The translations under genes and the position numbers were made by a program. Below, piece after piece: positions 22,182 to 31,228 of a DNA stretch of 50,633 nt. How positions within the stretch are numbered: the stretch's first letter is position 1; each line of letters begins with the position of its first letter. The DNA comes from JAWXUU01 sp044426045 (GTDB lineage Bacteria; Bacillota; Clostridia; Christensenellales; CAMQZB01). The stretch lies in assembly GCA_044426045.1 (NCBI GenBank), contig JAWXUX010000014.1, forward strand, positions 1 to 50,633, written 5' to 3'. The notes beneath the pieces are model-generated. The model had not been told where the DNA came from, ran no database searches, and saw nothing but the letters and a program-made list of their open reading frames with translations.

Positions 22182-22342
22182 CGTAGGGGCGAACCCATGT
22201 GTTCGCCCGCGTGCGTGTGGAATGTTGGGTACTGTGGGGTTTTTTGCGGGTGGTTTAGTGGCGGATTTGCGTTTTTGCGTTTTGCCGTTTTCCGTGGGAA
22301 TTTGCACCCCGCGGGCGGCTCGCGAAGGGTGTCGCCCCTACA
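22182..22342. repeat. GTAGGGGCGAACCC foldback element, short copy
   Basis: Left end CGTAGGGGCGAACCC...TTCGCCCGCG, right end CCCGCGGGCGG...GTCGCCCCTACA, inverted to each other over ~40 bp with gaps. The same ends bound the larger element at 30329-30814. It directly abuts foldback copy C. The rest of the 727-bp gap (21746-21825 and 22011-22181) shows no gene. Confidence 0.7.
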
Positions 22343-22349
22343 CATGGTT

Positions 22350-22465
22350 ATAGCTACAAACAGGGTTGGTTGTTTGTAGCTATTGTTGTTTTATATTCAA
22401 TTTATGGTGCACGGAGCGTTAGCGTAGTGCCTACCGCACCTTTCACCTTTCACCTTAAGCGAAGC
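22350..22465. repeat. Heptamer-bracketed foldback element, copy C (right half)
   Basis: Arms ATAGCTACAAACA / TGTTTGTAGCTAT (22350-22362, 22371-22383), then TTTTATATTCAATTTA, GTGCACGGAGCG, TAGTGCCTACCGCAC, two copies of CTTTCAC and CTTAAGCGAAGC. Apart from the heptamer (CTTTCAC here, CTATTAC in copy A) it is almost identical to the right half of copy A. It ends 7 bp from the stop codon of the giant surface protein, for which its hairpin may serve as terminator. Confidence 0.75.
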
Positions 22466-22472
22466 TTTATTT

Positions 22473-25400
22473 TTATTTTTTCTTTTTATAAACAACATAT
22501 CCAACAGCACTGATTGCTATCACGCCTAGGATGATCCAAATCCATGGGAAACTTGAAGATGAGTCTTCTGTTTCGGCTGGGGTTGGGGCTGTTGTTGCAG
22601 ATGGAGTTTCAACTTCCGCTTCTGTTTCGACTTCAGTTTCAGATTCGACCACGTCACCACTTTCGACTTCCGTGCCAGAAATTGTGAAGACCTGCGTTGT
22701 TGTTCTGCCGTATCTGTCCCATGCGACGATTTCGTATTCGCCGTCGCCAAAATCAGCAAGGTCGATTTCGAATGTGTCGCCATCCACTTCATATTTCTCG
22801 CCGTTCACATAAACCGCAAGAAGGTTTTTATCCGTGATTGCCACCTCACTGCCATCAGCCTCGATTTCAGGAGCAGATTGGTCAAGTGCAGATGATGATG
22901 AACTTGATGAACTTGATGAACTTGAAGAAGTTAGAATTGTGTCATATCCAATCGCATATGTAGAGAAGTATTTTGTGTATAGCGTGATACTTGTTGCAAC
23001 GCCGTCCACTTCATTCACCACGATATATTCGCCGTTTGCGTTTGCATTTGTTGTGATAGTGTCAAGCACAGTGCCATCGCCATAGTCATGCAGACGATAG
23101 ATAGCATATGTGTTGTATCCTTGAGTGTCGGCAGTGAGTGGAATCACCACTTGAACAACGTTTGAAAGTTCACCAACAGAGCTTGAAGCTTCCGCCTTCA
23201 CTTCGCCAGTGTTGTCAGTTACAACCGTTGTTTGAGTGACAGAAATATCCAAAACCAAACCAATATTCAAATCAGCATCAGCTATCACCTCTTCGTGATC
23301 GCTATCCACCGTGCCAATATTGTCGACTGTGAGAACAACAGAGACATCAACAGAGTCGTTATCTTCATCATATTCAACATATCCATCGTCGTTTTCATCC
23401 TTACCCTCGTTTGCACTTGCGATTGCTTCATTCACAAACGTATCTATTGTATCAGACTCGCTTCCGTCCTCGTCTTGGAATGCGACATCCAAATTGCCGA
23501 CAACGACGTCAGGTGTGCCTTCTGTGACTTCGATATATGAATTATACGCAACGCCTTGCAAAGCAACATCGACAGTAGTGTCAGCAGTTGCAGTCACAAG
23601 CACAGTTGATGTGATAGTCTTTCCGCTTTCGTCAACAAAAGTCACCACAAGGTTATATGTTCCCGCAGGCACGCCTTCAATTTCGAATTCACCAATAGTT
23701 CCGTCAACCGCTGAAGTTGTGTCGCTTCCAAGAAGTTTAGAACCGAGCCACAACTCTACTGTTGCGTTTGAAATTTCATCACCATCTTGGTCGACAACTG
23801 TGCCACCGACAGAGAAAGTCTCGCTCCAAACAGCCACAAGCTCGGCATCACTGCTTGCCACAGTGAAATATTCACCCGCGCTGTATGTCACGCCGTTATA
23901 GCTCCAACCAATGAATTGATATTTTGTGTCTCCTGTGATATCCGCAAGTGCAGAAAGCAACACTTTGTCGCCAGAAATCAAGCCAGTGCTGTCGTCTAGC
24001 GTATTTTCGCCAAGATCATTCACATATGTCACTGTGTAAGTTGTTGGTGCTGTTGAATAAACTGTCAACACACCAATTTGAATTGCAGTGCCAGAAGTAG
24101 AGTTCAAATGACGATAGTTTTCGTTTTTGATTTCCGCCCAAACAGAATATGTTCCCACTTCGGAAATATCGCCGACAGCAACAACCTCGCCGTTGCTGTT
24201 TTTATATGTGATTGAATAATCAGTATTCGCAACAGTTCCACCAGTTCCGTTTGTCGCAGAAACAGTCACGTCCGTAAAGCTTTCAATGTTTGCCACGTTC
24301 ACACTGTTATTTGAAACCGCAAAGGAAACAGTTCCTCGCGAAATCGCAAAGCTGATCACTTGCTGTGCACTGTCATAATCGTCGGTTGCTGCCACAGTCG
24401 CTTTCACAAAATATGTTCCAACTGTTGTTGGCACATCCGCCGTAAACTCGCCATCTTTGCTGTCGCTGTATGTGTAAGAAATTTCAGTTCCGAAATCCGC
24501 TGTTGCACTTGGTGCGTTTGTTACTTCGCTATAGTTGCTATAAACCCAGCCCGCAATCGCAAGATCGGAAATTTCATTTTCCGCGCTCTCGATTTTCACT
24601 GTAACACTGCTCACATTATCACTTCCAGAATCCGCCACAGTTTTCAAAACATAGTTCGCATAACCAGTGTCTTTATCAGTATCAAAGCTTGCTGTGAATA
24701 TGTAGTCATCAACATCTTGGAAAGTTTTGCCCGCTTCAAGTGTAACAGTCAAATCAATTTTACTGTCAGCGATATTTTCATATTGTGCAGTTGGCAAGCC
24801 CGTTGTTATTTCAGAACCTGTATATGTGTAAGTTCCGACTGTCCAAACAACGTCAACTTCTTTTTGTGCGATTGTGAAAGTCACGCTTGCAACAGTCGAG
24901 TCATCGACAAAGTTGCCACCATCAACCGCCGAAACCGTAGCCGTAGCCGTTCCCGCGTTTGTATTGTTTGAATAAAAAACCTCGTAATCAGTTCCCGACG
25001 TCAACGTTCCAACAACATCATCAGTCACCACCAAAGTTGGAGTTTTCGCATTGCCGTTATAAGTATACGATTCAGAAACCGCACTAATCATGCTCGCCAC
25101 GATTGTTTTTGCTACAACTGCGAATTGAGCAGCGTCTTTAATTGTTTCGTCATTACTTGTATAATCATTATATGTGATTGAATAGTTGCCGAGTTCTTTG
25201 GTTGTAATTGTAAATCCGTAATATCCAACATCATCGCCAGCCTTGTAAGCAGTTGTTACATCGAAAGTGTAAGTTTCAATAAATCCGTTAGTCACCGCCG
25301 TTGGCGCTGTCACTGCATTTCCGAATGTCACATCTCCGCCCGAATAAGTCACTGTCACGCTTGCAGACTTCGCAGTTATGCTTGCAGTTGTAGTTGTTTG

Positions 25401-28400
25401 TTGTACATCAGCCAAAACATAGTTGCCGACGTCGGTGCCAGAAAGCGTGATTTCAGACAAATTAACTGTATTATCACTGCCCACATTGACATACGCAAAA
25501 GCACCGCTTGCAGAAACACTCAACACATCGCCAGAAACAAGACCCATATCGGTTGTGATTGTTGGCATAGTCAATGTCACAGTTGCATTGCCATCATAAA
25601 CTTTTTCGCTTGCTGTGATACCAGAAATAGTGATTGCCTTTCCCGCCATGCCAGTTTCTTTACCGCTGAGCGTTCCTGTGAAGTTTCCGCTCGCTGTGAA
25701 AGTCGTTGTGTCAGAAACGTCAGTAACACCAGACCAATCACCTGTGACTGTCAATCCTCCATAAGTCACAATTGCAACAGGCGTTTGACTCACTCCCGAA
25801 TATGTCAAACTTTCAAAAGTGAATGTGCATGTTTCATTCGTGATATCAAACTGCTTGATTTCGAAAGTCGCACTTGCACTTGAAATGTAGTTTCCTGTGG
25901 TTGTCCCTGTGATTGTCACAGTTGCAGAAGTACCAACATTCGTGTTCGCAGAATAAGAAACATCATAATCACTTGTTGCAATGGTTGCTCCACTGTCAGA
26001 AACTGTAACTTCAGGCTTGATTTCACTTCCGCTGTATGTTTGTGCAGAAATAGTAGAAATACTTACTGCGCTAAAATCCAAACTTCTTTGCTCGATTGTG
26101 AAATTTATTGTTGTGCTCAAAGCAGAATAATCAGCAGTTCCCTCAACACTCACTGTTGCAGTGTAACTGCCCGCCTGTGTTGGCACGTCAGTTGAAGAAT
26201 ATTCAATCCCTGCCTTTGTTGTTCCGCTGTACGAAATTGTTGCAGTTCCAAAAGTTGCAGTTGTGTTTTCCACACTGTTTGCACTATCACCATATGTCCA
26301 GCCACTCAAAGTTGGAGCAACAGTGAAAGCATTCGTTGCTTGTGCGATTGTCACTTCTTTCTCTTCTCCACTTAGCGCGTAGTTTGATGAAGTTTCATCA
26401 CCTTCCGCAAAGCTTGCAGTGAAATTGTATTTGCCCGCATCTTGGAAAGTTGTGTCTGTTGGCAAAGACACATCAAGACTAATTGGCGAAGCATCTTCTG
26501 TTATCGGAGTGTAGGTAGCCGTTGGCAAATCAGTTGTTATTTCACTGCCAGTGTATGTGTATGAACCTGTCGACCACGAAACAGTGACTGATGCTTGGGT
26601 TACCTTATACGTTGCAGTTGTTGTTCCGAAGAACTCACCACTGCTGTATGTCAATGTGTTATAGTATGTGTCAGCATTTATAATTGACGATTCAACAACA
26701 CCTTCACTGTTTGCCCAAGCGCTTGCTGTGTAGCCTGTTATTGATTCTTTTTTTATTGTGCTATCACTGCTTTGATATGTCACTGTTGCACTTGATGTGA
26801 CAACTGGCATCGTTATTGCAGAGCCTGTGTATGATGTTGAAGTTGAATTCATAGTCACAGTTGCACCACCGAAATCAATTGCAAAAACGACGGCATTGTT
26901 TGTTGTGTCTGCCATGAAAGAATAGTCGTTGATGTTATAACTTGTTGTCGTCTGCGTGCCTTTCTTGAACTGCGATTTTGCAGAATCCACTGAAACCGCT
27001 GTGACAGTTCCACTTTCCGCATCATTATTGTATGTCGCACCAACACTGTTCACGCACTCGCTATCGAAATATGCGATTGTTGATTTTGAAGTGCCTGTGT
27101 ATGTGATTGTTTTTTCATTTGCATCAAAGCTTGTGATACCTTCGCCGACCGTGCTGCTTCCCAAAGTTCCGCTGATTGTGAGGTTGGAAGCTAGGTTGAT
27201 ATCTAGGTTTGCTGTGCCCGTAGTTGTTCCAGAGCTTCCGCTGAATGCTGATTTGATTGTTCCGCCTGTTATTGTCACGCGAGTGTCACCAGTGTAGTTT
27301 GCACTTGAACCGCCATAGATTGTGTATGTTGAAAGGTCGTATGTTGCACCTACTGAGCTACTGCTAGCCACAGCGAAATCGGCAGCGTTAAATGTGTATT
27401 CATAGTTTGAAACCAATGTATAGTCAATATCACTAGTACCTACTATTTCTGTAGGCTCATCAACCAATCCGAAATAGATTTTTGAATCTCCATCTCCGCC
27501 ATCAGCAATCAGAATTTCCAAACCGTTGGCATAGATCACTTTGCTTGATGTGTCGACTGTTACCAAATCCGCTAGTGAAAGCGTATATTTTCCGTCACTT
27601 TCAGTTGCCACAACGCGATATGCGCCGTCTGCTGTGAAATATTCTGAATATTCAGCTGAATATTCGTTTGTGAAATCGCCAGTGCCACTTGATATAGTCA
27701 CGCCAATGCTTGCACCTGTCTTGAGTTCGTCAGCGATTGTGATTGTGTTGCCACTTGCAATATATATGTTGTTTGTTGTTTCATCATCATCCGACAAAGT
27801 GTTGTCAGAAATCACAGGTGTGCCAGAAACGTTGAAAGTTCCCGCTGTTGTCAACGCAACACCGCCACCACTTGTGCTGGCTTTGTTTGAAGAAATCTCG
27901 CCACCGCTCATATTGAATCTGCCCGAACTGATATAAACGCCCCCGCCGTTGCCGTCGTTTGCTTGGTTTTGCGTGTTATCCGCAGTGTTATAAGAAATCT
28001 CGCCGTCAGACATGTTGAACACGCCATCTTTGTCGATATAAACACCGCCACCGCCGTCGCCAGCTGTGTTGGCATCTGCTTCAGATGTTCCACCGATTGT
28101 GCCACCGCGCATTTTAAGGCTTGCACCACTATCGTTGATATAAACGCCACCGCCTTCGCCGACAGCTGTGTTTGAAGAAATTTCACCTGCCGTCATGACC
28201 ATGTCGCCTTTCAAATAGACACCGCCACCGCCGTCTGCCGATTCATTGCCAGTTATGCTACCGCCGTCCATATAGAAACCGTAGCCATTACCATTTGAAG
28301 TATCGCCAGTGGCATAAACACCACCGCCGTATTGACTTGCATAGTTATCAGAAATAACCGCATCTCCACTCATTGTGAAAGTGGAAGCAGACCCAGTGAA

Positions 28401-30131
28401 CACACCGCCACCAAGACCAACTTGACTTTCTGTGGACTCTCCATAGTAACCATAAGCAGAGTTACCCGCGATATTTCCGCCATACATGTTGAATTCGCCA
28501 GTTACATAAACGCCACCGCCGTTTGATGTTGCAGTGTTACCCGCGATTGTGCCACCGTACATGTTGAATGTGCCGTCAACATAGACACCGCCGCCGAGAT
28601 TGCTTGTTCCAGTTCCGCCTGTTATTAGACCGCCTGTGATTGTTATTGTTTCGTCTGTGTCTGTTGGGCCAGTGATTGTTCTTACATCATTATCTTCGCT
28701 GTCATCTGCAGTCACGCCGCTGTCATAAAGGTTGAGGGTTGCATTTTTTGAAACTGTGATGACAGAAGCATTGCTTGTGCCTGTATATTCAATCACATGC
28801 CCATTCAAGTTTAGGTTGACTGTGTTAGTTGTCGAGCCGTCGCCGTCGCCGATTGTGATTGTGCTTGTTGTTGTGATATCTTCTGCTAGGTAGTAGTTGC
28901 CGTTTAGTGAATCATAACTCGCCGCAGTTGAAGCTGTTTGATCAACTTTAGCAGTCAAAGAGAAGCCAGTTCCCAATGTTCCATCATTATTATAAACCGC
29001 ATAAAGTGGTTGCCAGAACACCATTTGCACCGCAAATGTTTCGCCAACAGCATCTCCATCCATACCTAACCAAGAAGAGAGGTCATTTTCGCCACCATCT
29101 GCTGTCACATACGCATTGAGTGCTGAAAGGAGGGTTTGCCCTTCAGTCACGGCTACCGCACCAGTAACGTCATCATAACTTTCGCTTATCGTTCCAAGAA
29201 CTCCAGAGCCATTGAAAGTTGTTAGGTATTTATACGTGCCCTCGTCTTGACCGATAAGAATTACACTATCGGCAGTAACTGAACTACTACCACCATTGCC
29301 AGTCACAGTTGCACTACTGAAAGTATAGCAGTTTGATACTGTGCCAGTGTTGTTATACCCAACAACACCACCGACACTGTTGTTTGTGCCTTTGACAGCG
29401 CCTGTGTTGTAGCAGTTTGATACCGAGCCACAGTTAAGCCCCACAACACCGCCGACGTTGCTTCCGCCAGTAACACTGCCAGAAACGCCGAGGTTTGTTA
29501 TTATTCCGTCAGAGCCAACATATCCAAATAGGCCTTGGTAGTCTGAACTTGAATTTATGTATAGACCAGAAATTTCATTTCCACCACCGTCGAATGTGCC
29601 TGCAAAATTGATTGAATAAGACGAACCAATCGCCGTCCAGCTGTTTGTTGATGTTACAGTTTCGGCAGCTGTATTACCTTCGCCATCATAGTCTGTCACG
29701 CCAGCTGTTGTCAAATCTATGCTGTTTGCTAGGGTTACTGTGTAGTCTGTATATGTATTTGATTGATTATTAACTTGATCTGCAAAATATGCTAGACCTG
29801 CTGCTGTGTAGATAGTGAGGTTTCCGCTGTCTTCAACATAGTCTGTGCTTGATATTGCACTTGATACTACATCTGCCCATGATGTGCCAGTTTCGGAAAG
29901 TTTCATCACGCTGTCGCTTCCGTCCGCTGTGTCCGCTAGCGTTTGGATAGTTTCCGTTTCGTATGAAACATCATCCACGCTGTAGCCCACTACGCTTTCA
30001 ACGGTTGGAATTTCTGCTGTGAAATAATCCGCTGAAACCGCTGAAGCTGCGCACGCTGAAAACAGCGTTGTCAAAAGCGATAGTAGCATGATTATTGTTA
30101 TTATTCTTATTTTCCTTGAGTTGTTGTTCAT
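22473..30131 (-). CDS. Giant multidomain surface protein (beta-helix, MBG/YDG, CnaB-like)
   Basis: A 2552-residue exported protein, probably an adhesin or matrix protein. In order: signal peptide (res 1-35); a beta region with GLUG-type repeats GGVVGxxxGxVSNCY (~195-275); a right-handed beta-helix of NxGGGVYV-G-FNMYGG-I--N units (~500-770); many MBG/YDG-type Ig-like repeats such as YTYTGSEITTGLPTA and SEKVYDGNATVTL (~1090-2000); an InlB-B-like repeat (~2032-2100); a carboxypeptidase-regulatory/CnaB-like domain (~2105-2190); a Ser run (~2414); and a C-terminal helix FPWIWIILGVIAISAVGYVVY before KKKK. No LPXTG is present. The ATG at 30131 was chosen for GGGAGGG 7 nt upstream. Repeats flank the gene on both sides. 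Ligand unknown. Confidence 0.85.
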   Translation of the reverse strand: MNNNSRKIRIITIIMLLSLLTTLFSACAASAVSADYFTAEIPTVESVVGYSVDDVSYETETIQTLADTADGSDSVMKLSETGTSWADVVSSAISSTDYVEDSGNLTIYTAAGLAYFADQVNNQSNTYTDYTVTLANSIDLTTAGVTDYDGEGNTAAETVTSTNSWTAIGSSYSINFAGTFDGGGNEISGLYINSSSDYQGLFGYVGSDGIITNLGVSGSVTGGSNVGGVVGLNCGSVSNCYNTGAVKGTNNSVGGVVGYNNTGTVSNCYTFSSATVTGNGGSSSVTADSVILIGQDEGTYKYLTTFNGSGVLGTISESYDDVTGAVAVTEGQTLLSALNAYVTADGGENDLSSWLGMDGDAVGETFAVQMVFWQPLYAVYNNDGTLGTGFSLTAKVDQTASTAASYDSLNGNYYLAEDITTTSTITIGDGDGSTTNTVNLNLNGHVIEYTGTSNASVITVSKNATLNLYDSGVTADDSEDNDVRTITGPTDTDETITITGGLITGGTGTSNLGGGVYVDGTFNMYGGTIAGNTATSNGGGVYVTGEFNMYGGNIAGNSAYGYYGESTESQVGLGGGVFTGSASTFTMSGDAVISDNYASQYGGGVYATGDTSNGNGYGFYMDGGSITGNESADGGGGVYLKGDMVMTAGEISSNTAVGEGGGVYINDSGASLKMRGGTIGGTSEADANTAGDGGGGVYIDKDGVFNMSDGEISYNTADNTQNQANDGNGGGVYISSGRFNMSGGEISSNKASTSGGGVALTTAGTFNVSGTPVISDNTLSDDDETTNNIYIASGNTITIADELKTGASIGVTISSGTGDFTNEYSAEYSEYFTADGAYRVVATESDGKYTLSLADLVTVDTSSKVIYANGLEILIADGGDGDSKIYFGLVDEPTEIVGTSDIDYTLVSNYEYTFNAADFAVASSSSVGATYDLSTYTIYGGSSANYTGDTRVTITGGTIKSAFSGSSGTTTGTANLDINLASNLTISGTLGSSTVGEGITSFDANEKTITYTGTSKSTIAYFDSECVNSVGATYNNDAESGTVTAVSVDSAKSQFKKGTQTTTSYNINDYSFMADTTNNAVVFAIDFGGATVTMNSTSTSYTGSAITMPVVTSSATVTYQSSDSTIKKESITGYTASAWANSEGVVESSIINADTYYNTLTYSSGEFFGTTTATYKVTQASVTVSWSTGSYTYTGSEITTDLPTATYTPITEDASPISLDVSLPTDTTFQDAGKYNFTASFAEGDETSSNYALSGEEKEVTIAQATNAFTVAPTLSGWTYGDSANSVENTTATFGTATISYSGTTKAGIEYSSTDVPTQAGSYTATVSVEGTADYSALSTTINFTIEQRSLDFSAVSISTISAQTYSGSEIKPEVTVSDSGATIATSDYDVSYSANTNVGTSATVTITGTTTGNYISSASATFEIKQFDITNETCTFTFESLTYSGVSQTPVAIVTYGGLTVTGDWSGVTDVSDTTTFTASGNFTGTLSGKETGMAGKAITISGITASEKVYDGNATVTLTMPTITTDMGLVSGDVLSVSASGAFAYVNVGSDNTVNLSEITLSGTDVGNYVLADVQQTTTTASITAKSASVTVTYSGGDVTFGNAVTAPTAVTNGFIETYTFDVTTAYKAGDDVGYYGFTITTKELGNYSITYNDYTSNDETIKDAAQFAVVAKTIVASMISAVSESYTYNGNAKTPTLVVTDDVVGTLTSGTDYEVFYSNNTNAGTATATVSAVDGGNFVDDSTVASVTFTIAQKEVDVVWTVGTYTYTGSEITTGLPTAQYENIADSKIDLTVTLEAGKTFQDVDDYIFTASFDTDKDTGYANYVLKTVADSGSDNVSSVTVKIESAENEISDLAIAGWVYSNYSEVTNAPSATADFGTEISYTYSDSKDGEFTADVPTTVGTYFVKATVAATDDYDSAQQVISFAISRGTVSFAVSNNSVNVANIESFTDVTVSATNGTGGTVANTDYSITYKNSNGEVVAVGDISEVGTYSVWAEIKNENYRHLNSTSGTAIQIGVLTVYSTAPTTYTVTYVNDLGENTLDDSTGLISGDKVLLSALADITGDTKYQFIGWSYNGVTYSAGEYFTVASSDAELVAVWSETFSVGGTVVDQDGDEISNATVELWLGSKLLGSDTTSAVDGTIGEFEIEGVPAGTYNLVVTFVDESGKTITSTVLVTATADTTVDVALQGVAYNSYIEVTEGTPDVVVGNLDVAFQDEDGSESDTIDTFVNEAIASANEGKDENDDGYVEYDEDNDSVDVSVVLTVDNIGTVDSDHEEVIADADLNIGLVLDISVTQTTVVTDNTGEVKAEASSSVGELSNVVQVVIPLTADTQGYNTYAIYRLHDYGDGTVLDTITTNANANGEYIVVNEVDGVATSITLYTKYFSTYAIGYDTILTSSSSSSSSSSSSSALDQSAPEIEADGSEVAITDKNLLAVYVNGEKYEVDGDTFEIDLADFGDGEYEIVAWDRYGRTTTQVFTISGTEVESGDVVESETEVETEAEVETPSATTAPTPAETEDSSSSFPWIWIILGVIAISAVGYVVYKKKK

Positions 30132-30202
30132 ATTGAACCCTCCCATTATATACAACGCATATTTTGATATATGCAGTTTGTTCTTTTTTGTGGTGCCCAA
30201 CA

Positions 30203-30290
30203 CCCCACCTTTCGCGCCCCTTTCGGGGCGAACCCATCCCCACCTTTCGCGCCCCTTTCGGGGGAGCTGTCACGAAGTGACTGAGGGGGA
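30203..30290. repeat. Tandem 34-bp GC-rich repeat upstream of the giant gene
   Basis: CCACCTTTCGCGCCCC-TTTCGGGG occurs at 30204-30228 and again at 30238-30262. The first copy is followed by CGAACCCATCC. The second is followed by GAGCTGTCACGAAGTGACTGAGGGGG, an inverted-repeat segment. Each unit can form a CCCC/GGGG hairpin. Confidence 0.7.
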
Positions 30291-30328
30291 TCAGTTGGGT
30301 TTTTTTGATACGCTTTTTTGTGGTTTTT

Positions 30329-30814
30329 CGTAGGGGCGAACCCATGTGTTCGCCCGCGTGCGGGTGCAAAGCCCTCGTGACTGTGGCGCCCCCAGTGGGG
30401 GAGCTGACTTGCAAAATGTGGCGATGGATTGAGTTGTGAAAAACACTTGCAAGGCTGAAGGGGCAGGACATTTGAGTGGGCGTGGGTGTTGGGTTTTTGC
30501 GGAGACTGCATCACGCAGGTGGCATTGTTAGGTGTTGTGGCGAAAATTGTTGGTGAGGTGCGTGCTAGAAATTTGCGTTTTCATTACAGCATGCCATTGC
30601 TTGCCACATGCGGGGAACAGTTTTCGGGATAGGCATTCAATTCAAGCCACTCTGTTGTCCTGCCCCTTCAGCCTTGCGAGATTTGGTTGCGACTTTTGCC
30701 ATCACTACCCTTCGCAAGTCAGCTCCCCCACTGGGGGCGCTATATTCCACGTTTTGCCGTTTGTTTTGTGGAACCCAACACCCCGCGGGCGCACACATGG
30801 GTGCCGCCCCTACG
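30329..30814. repeat. Large GTAGGGGCGAACCC foldback element (~486 bp)
   Basis: Almost the whole element is one imperfect inverted repeat. The ends are GTAGGGGCG. The 27-bp arms at 30386-30412 and 30714-30740 (core CCCCCAGTGGGGGAGCTGAC) are perfect. The next arms, 30446-30470 and 30656-30680 (core AGGCTGAAGGGGCAGGACA), differ at one base of 25. Inner arms around CGCAGGTGGCA / CGCATGTGGCA continue toward the centre near 30560. No transposase and no credible reading frame. With the tandem repeat to its left it occupies most of the 1.1-kb gap. Confidence 0.8.
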
Positions 30815-30875
30815 CATATTGGACGATTTTTCCCCACGTTTCGCATTGATGCACGCATCTATACAAAATAATTAT

Positions 30876-31180
30876 AGCACCCCCCCCCCTTAAAAATCAA
30901 GCGTTTTGCACAATCAGTTAAAAATTCGCACAGCTTAAATCCACACCACGCACCCCCCACTGCACCCCACAAAACCCCCAAATCTACGCAAATAACAATA
31001 ATAACAGCCACCGTAGTGCTGTTTCAAAGTTTAAATATTAGTACCGGCGCACGAGCAAAGCGAGGAAGTCACTTAAAATGAAGTATCCTATCTTTCGTTA
31101 AATATTTTCTTGTGCTTCCAAGAACCTGCTAGCCCCCATATTGCACCCCCCACAAGACTAAAGTTTTATGGTTTATGGCA
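30876..31180. other. Non-coding stretch with a C homopolymer
   Basis: Contains an uninterrupted run of about ten C near 30882-30892 and further C-rich patches (CACCCCCCAC, CACCCCACAAAACCCCC). No gene, promoter or known RNA was recognised. It closes the gap between the foldback element and the next terminator. Confidence 0.6.
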
Positions 31181-31183
31181 TAA

Positions 31184-31213
31184 CAAAAGACCGATTTTCG
31201 TCGGTCTTTTGGG
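31184..31213 (-). terminator. Terminator of the MATE-kinase fusion gene
   Basis: AAAAGACCGA and TCGGTCTTTT with a 6-nt loop, just downstream of the stop codon on the minus strand, followed by GTTATG after the T-rich arm. Confidence 0.75.
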
Positions 31214-31228
31214 GTTTTTGTTTATGGG

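Noticed and set aside
28000..28600. Long reading frames opposite the giant surface protein
   Set aside because: They lie antisense to a gene with signal peptide, domain order and ribosome binding site. Their Ser/Cys-rich translations are shadows of repetitive codons.
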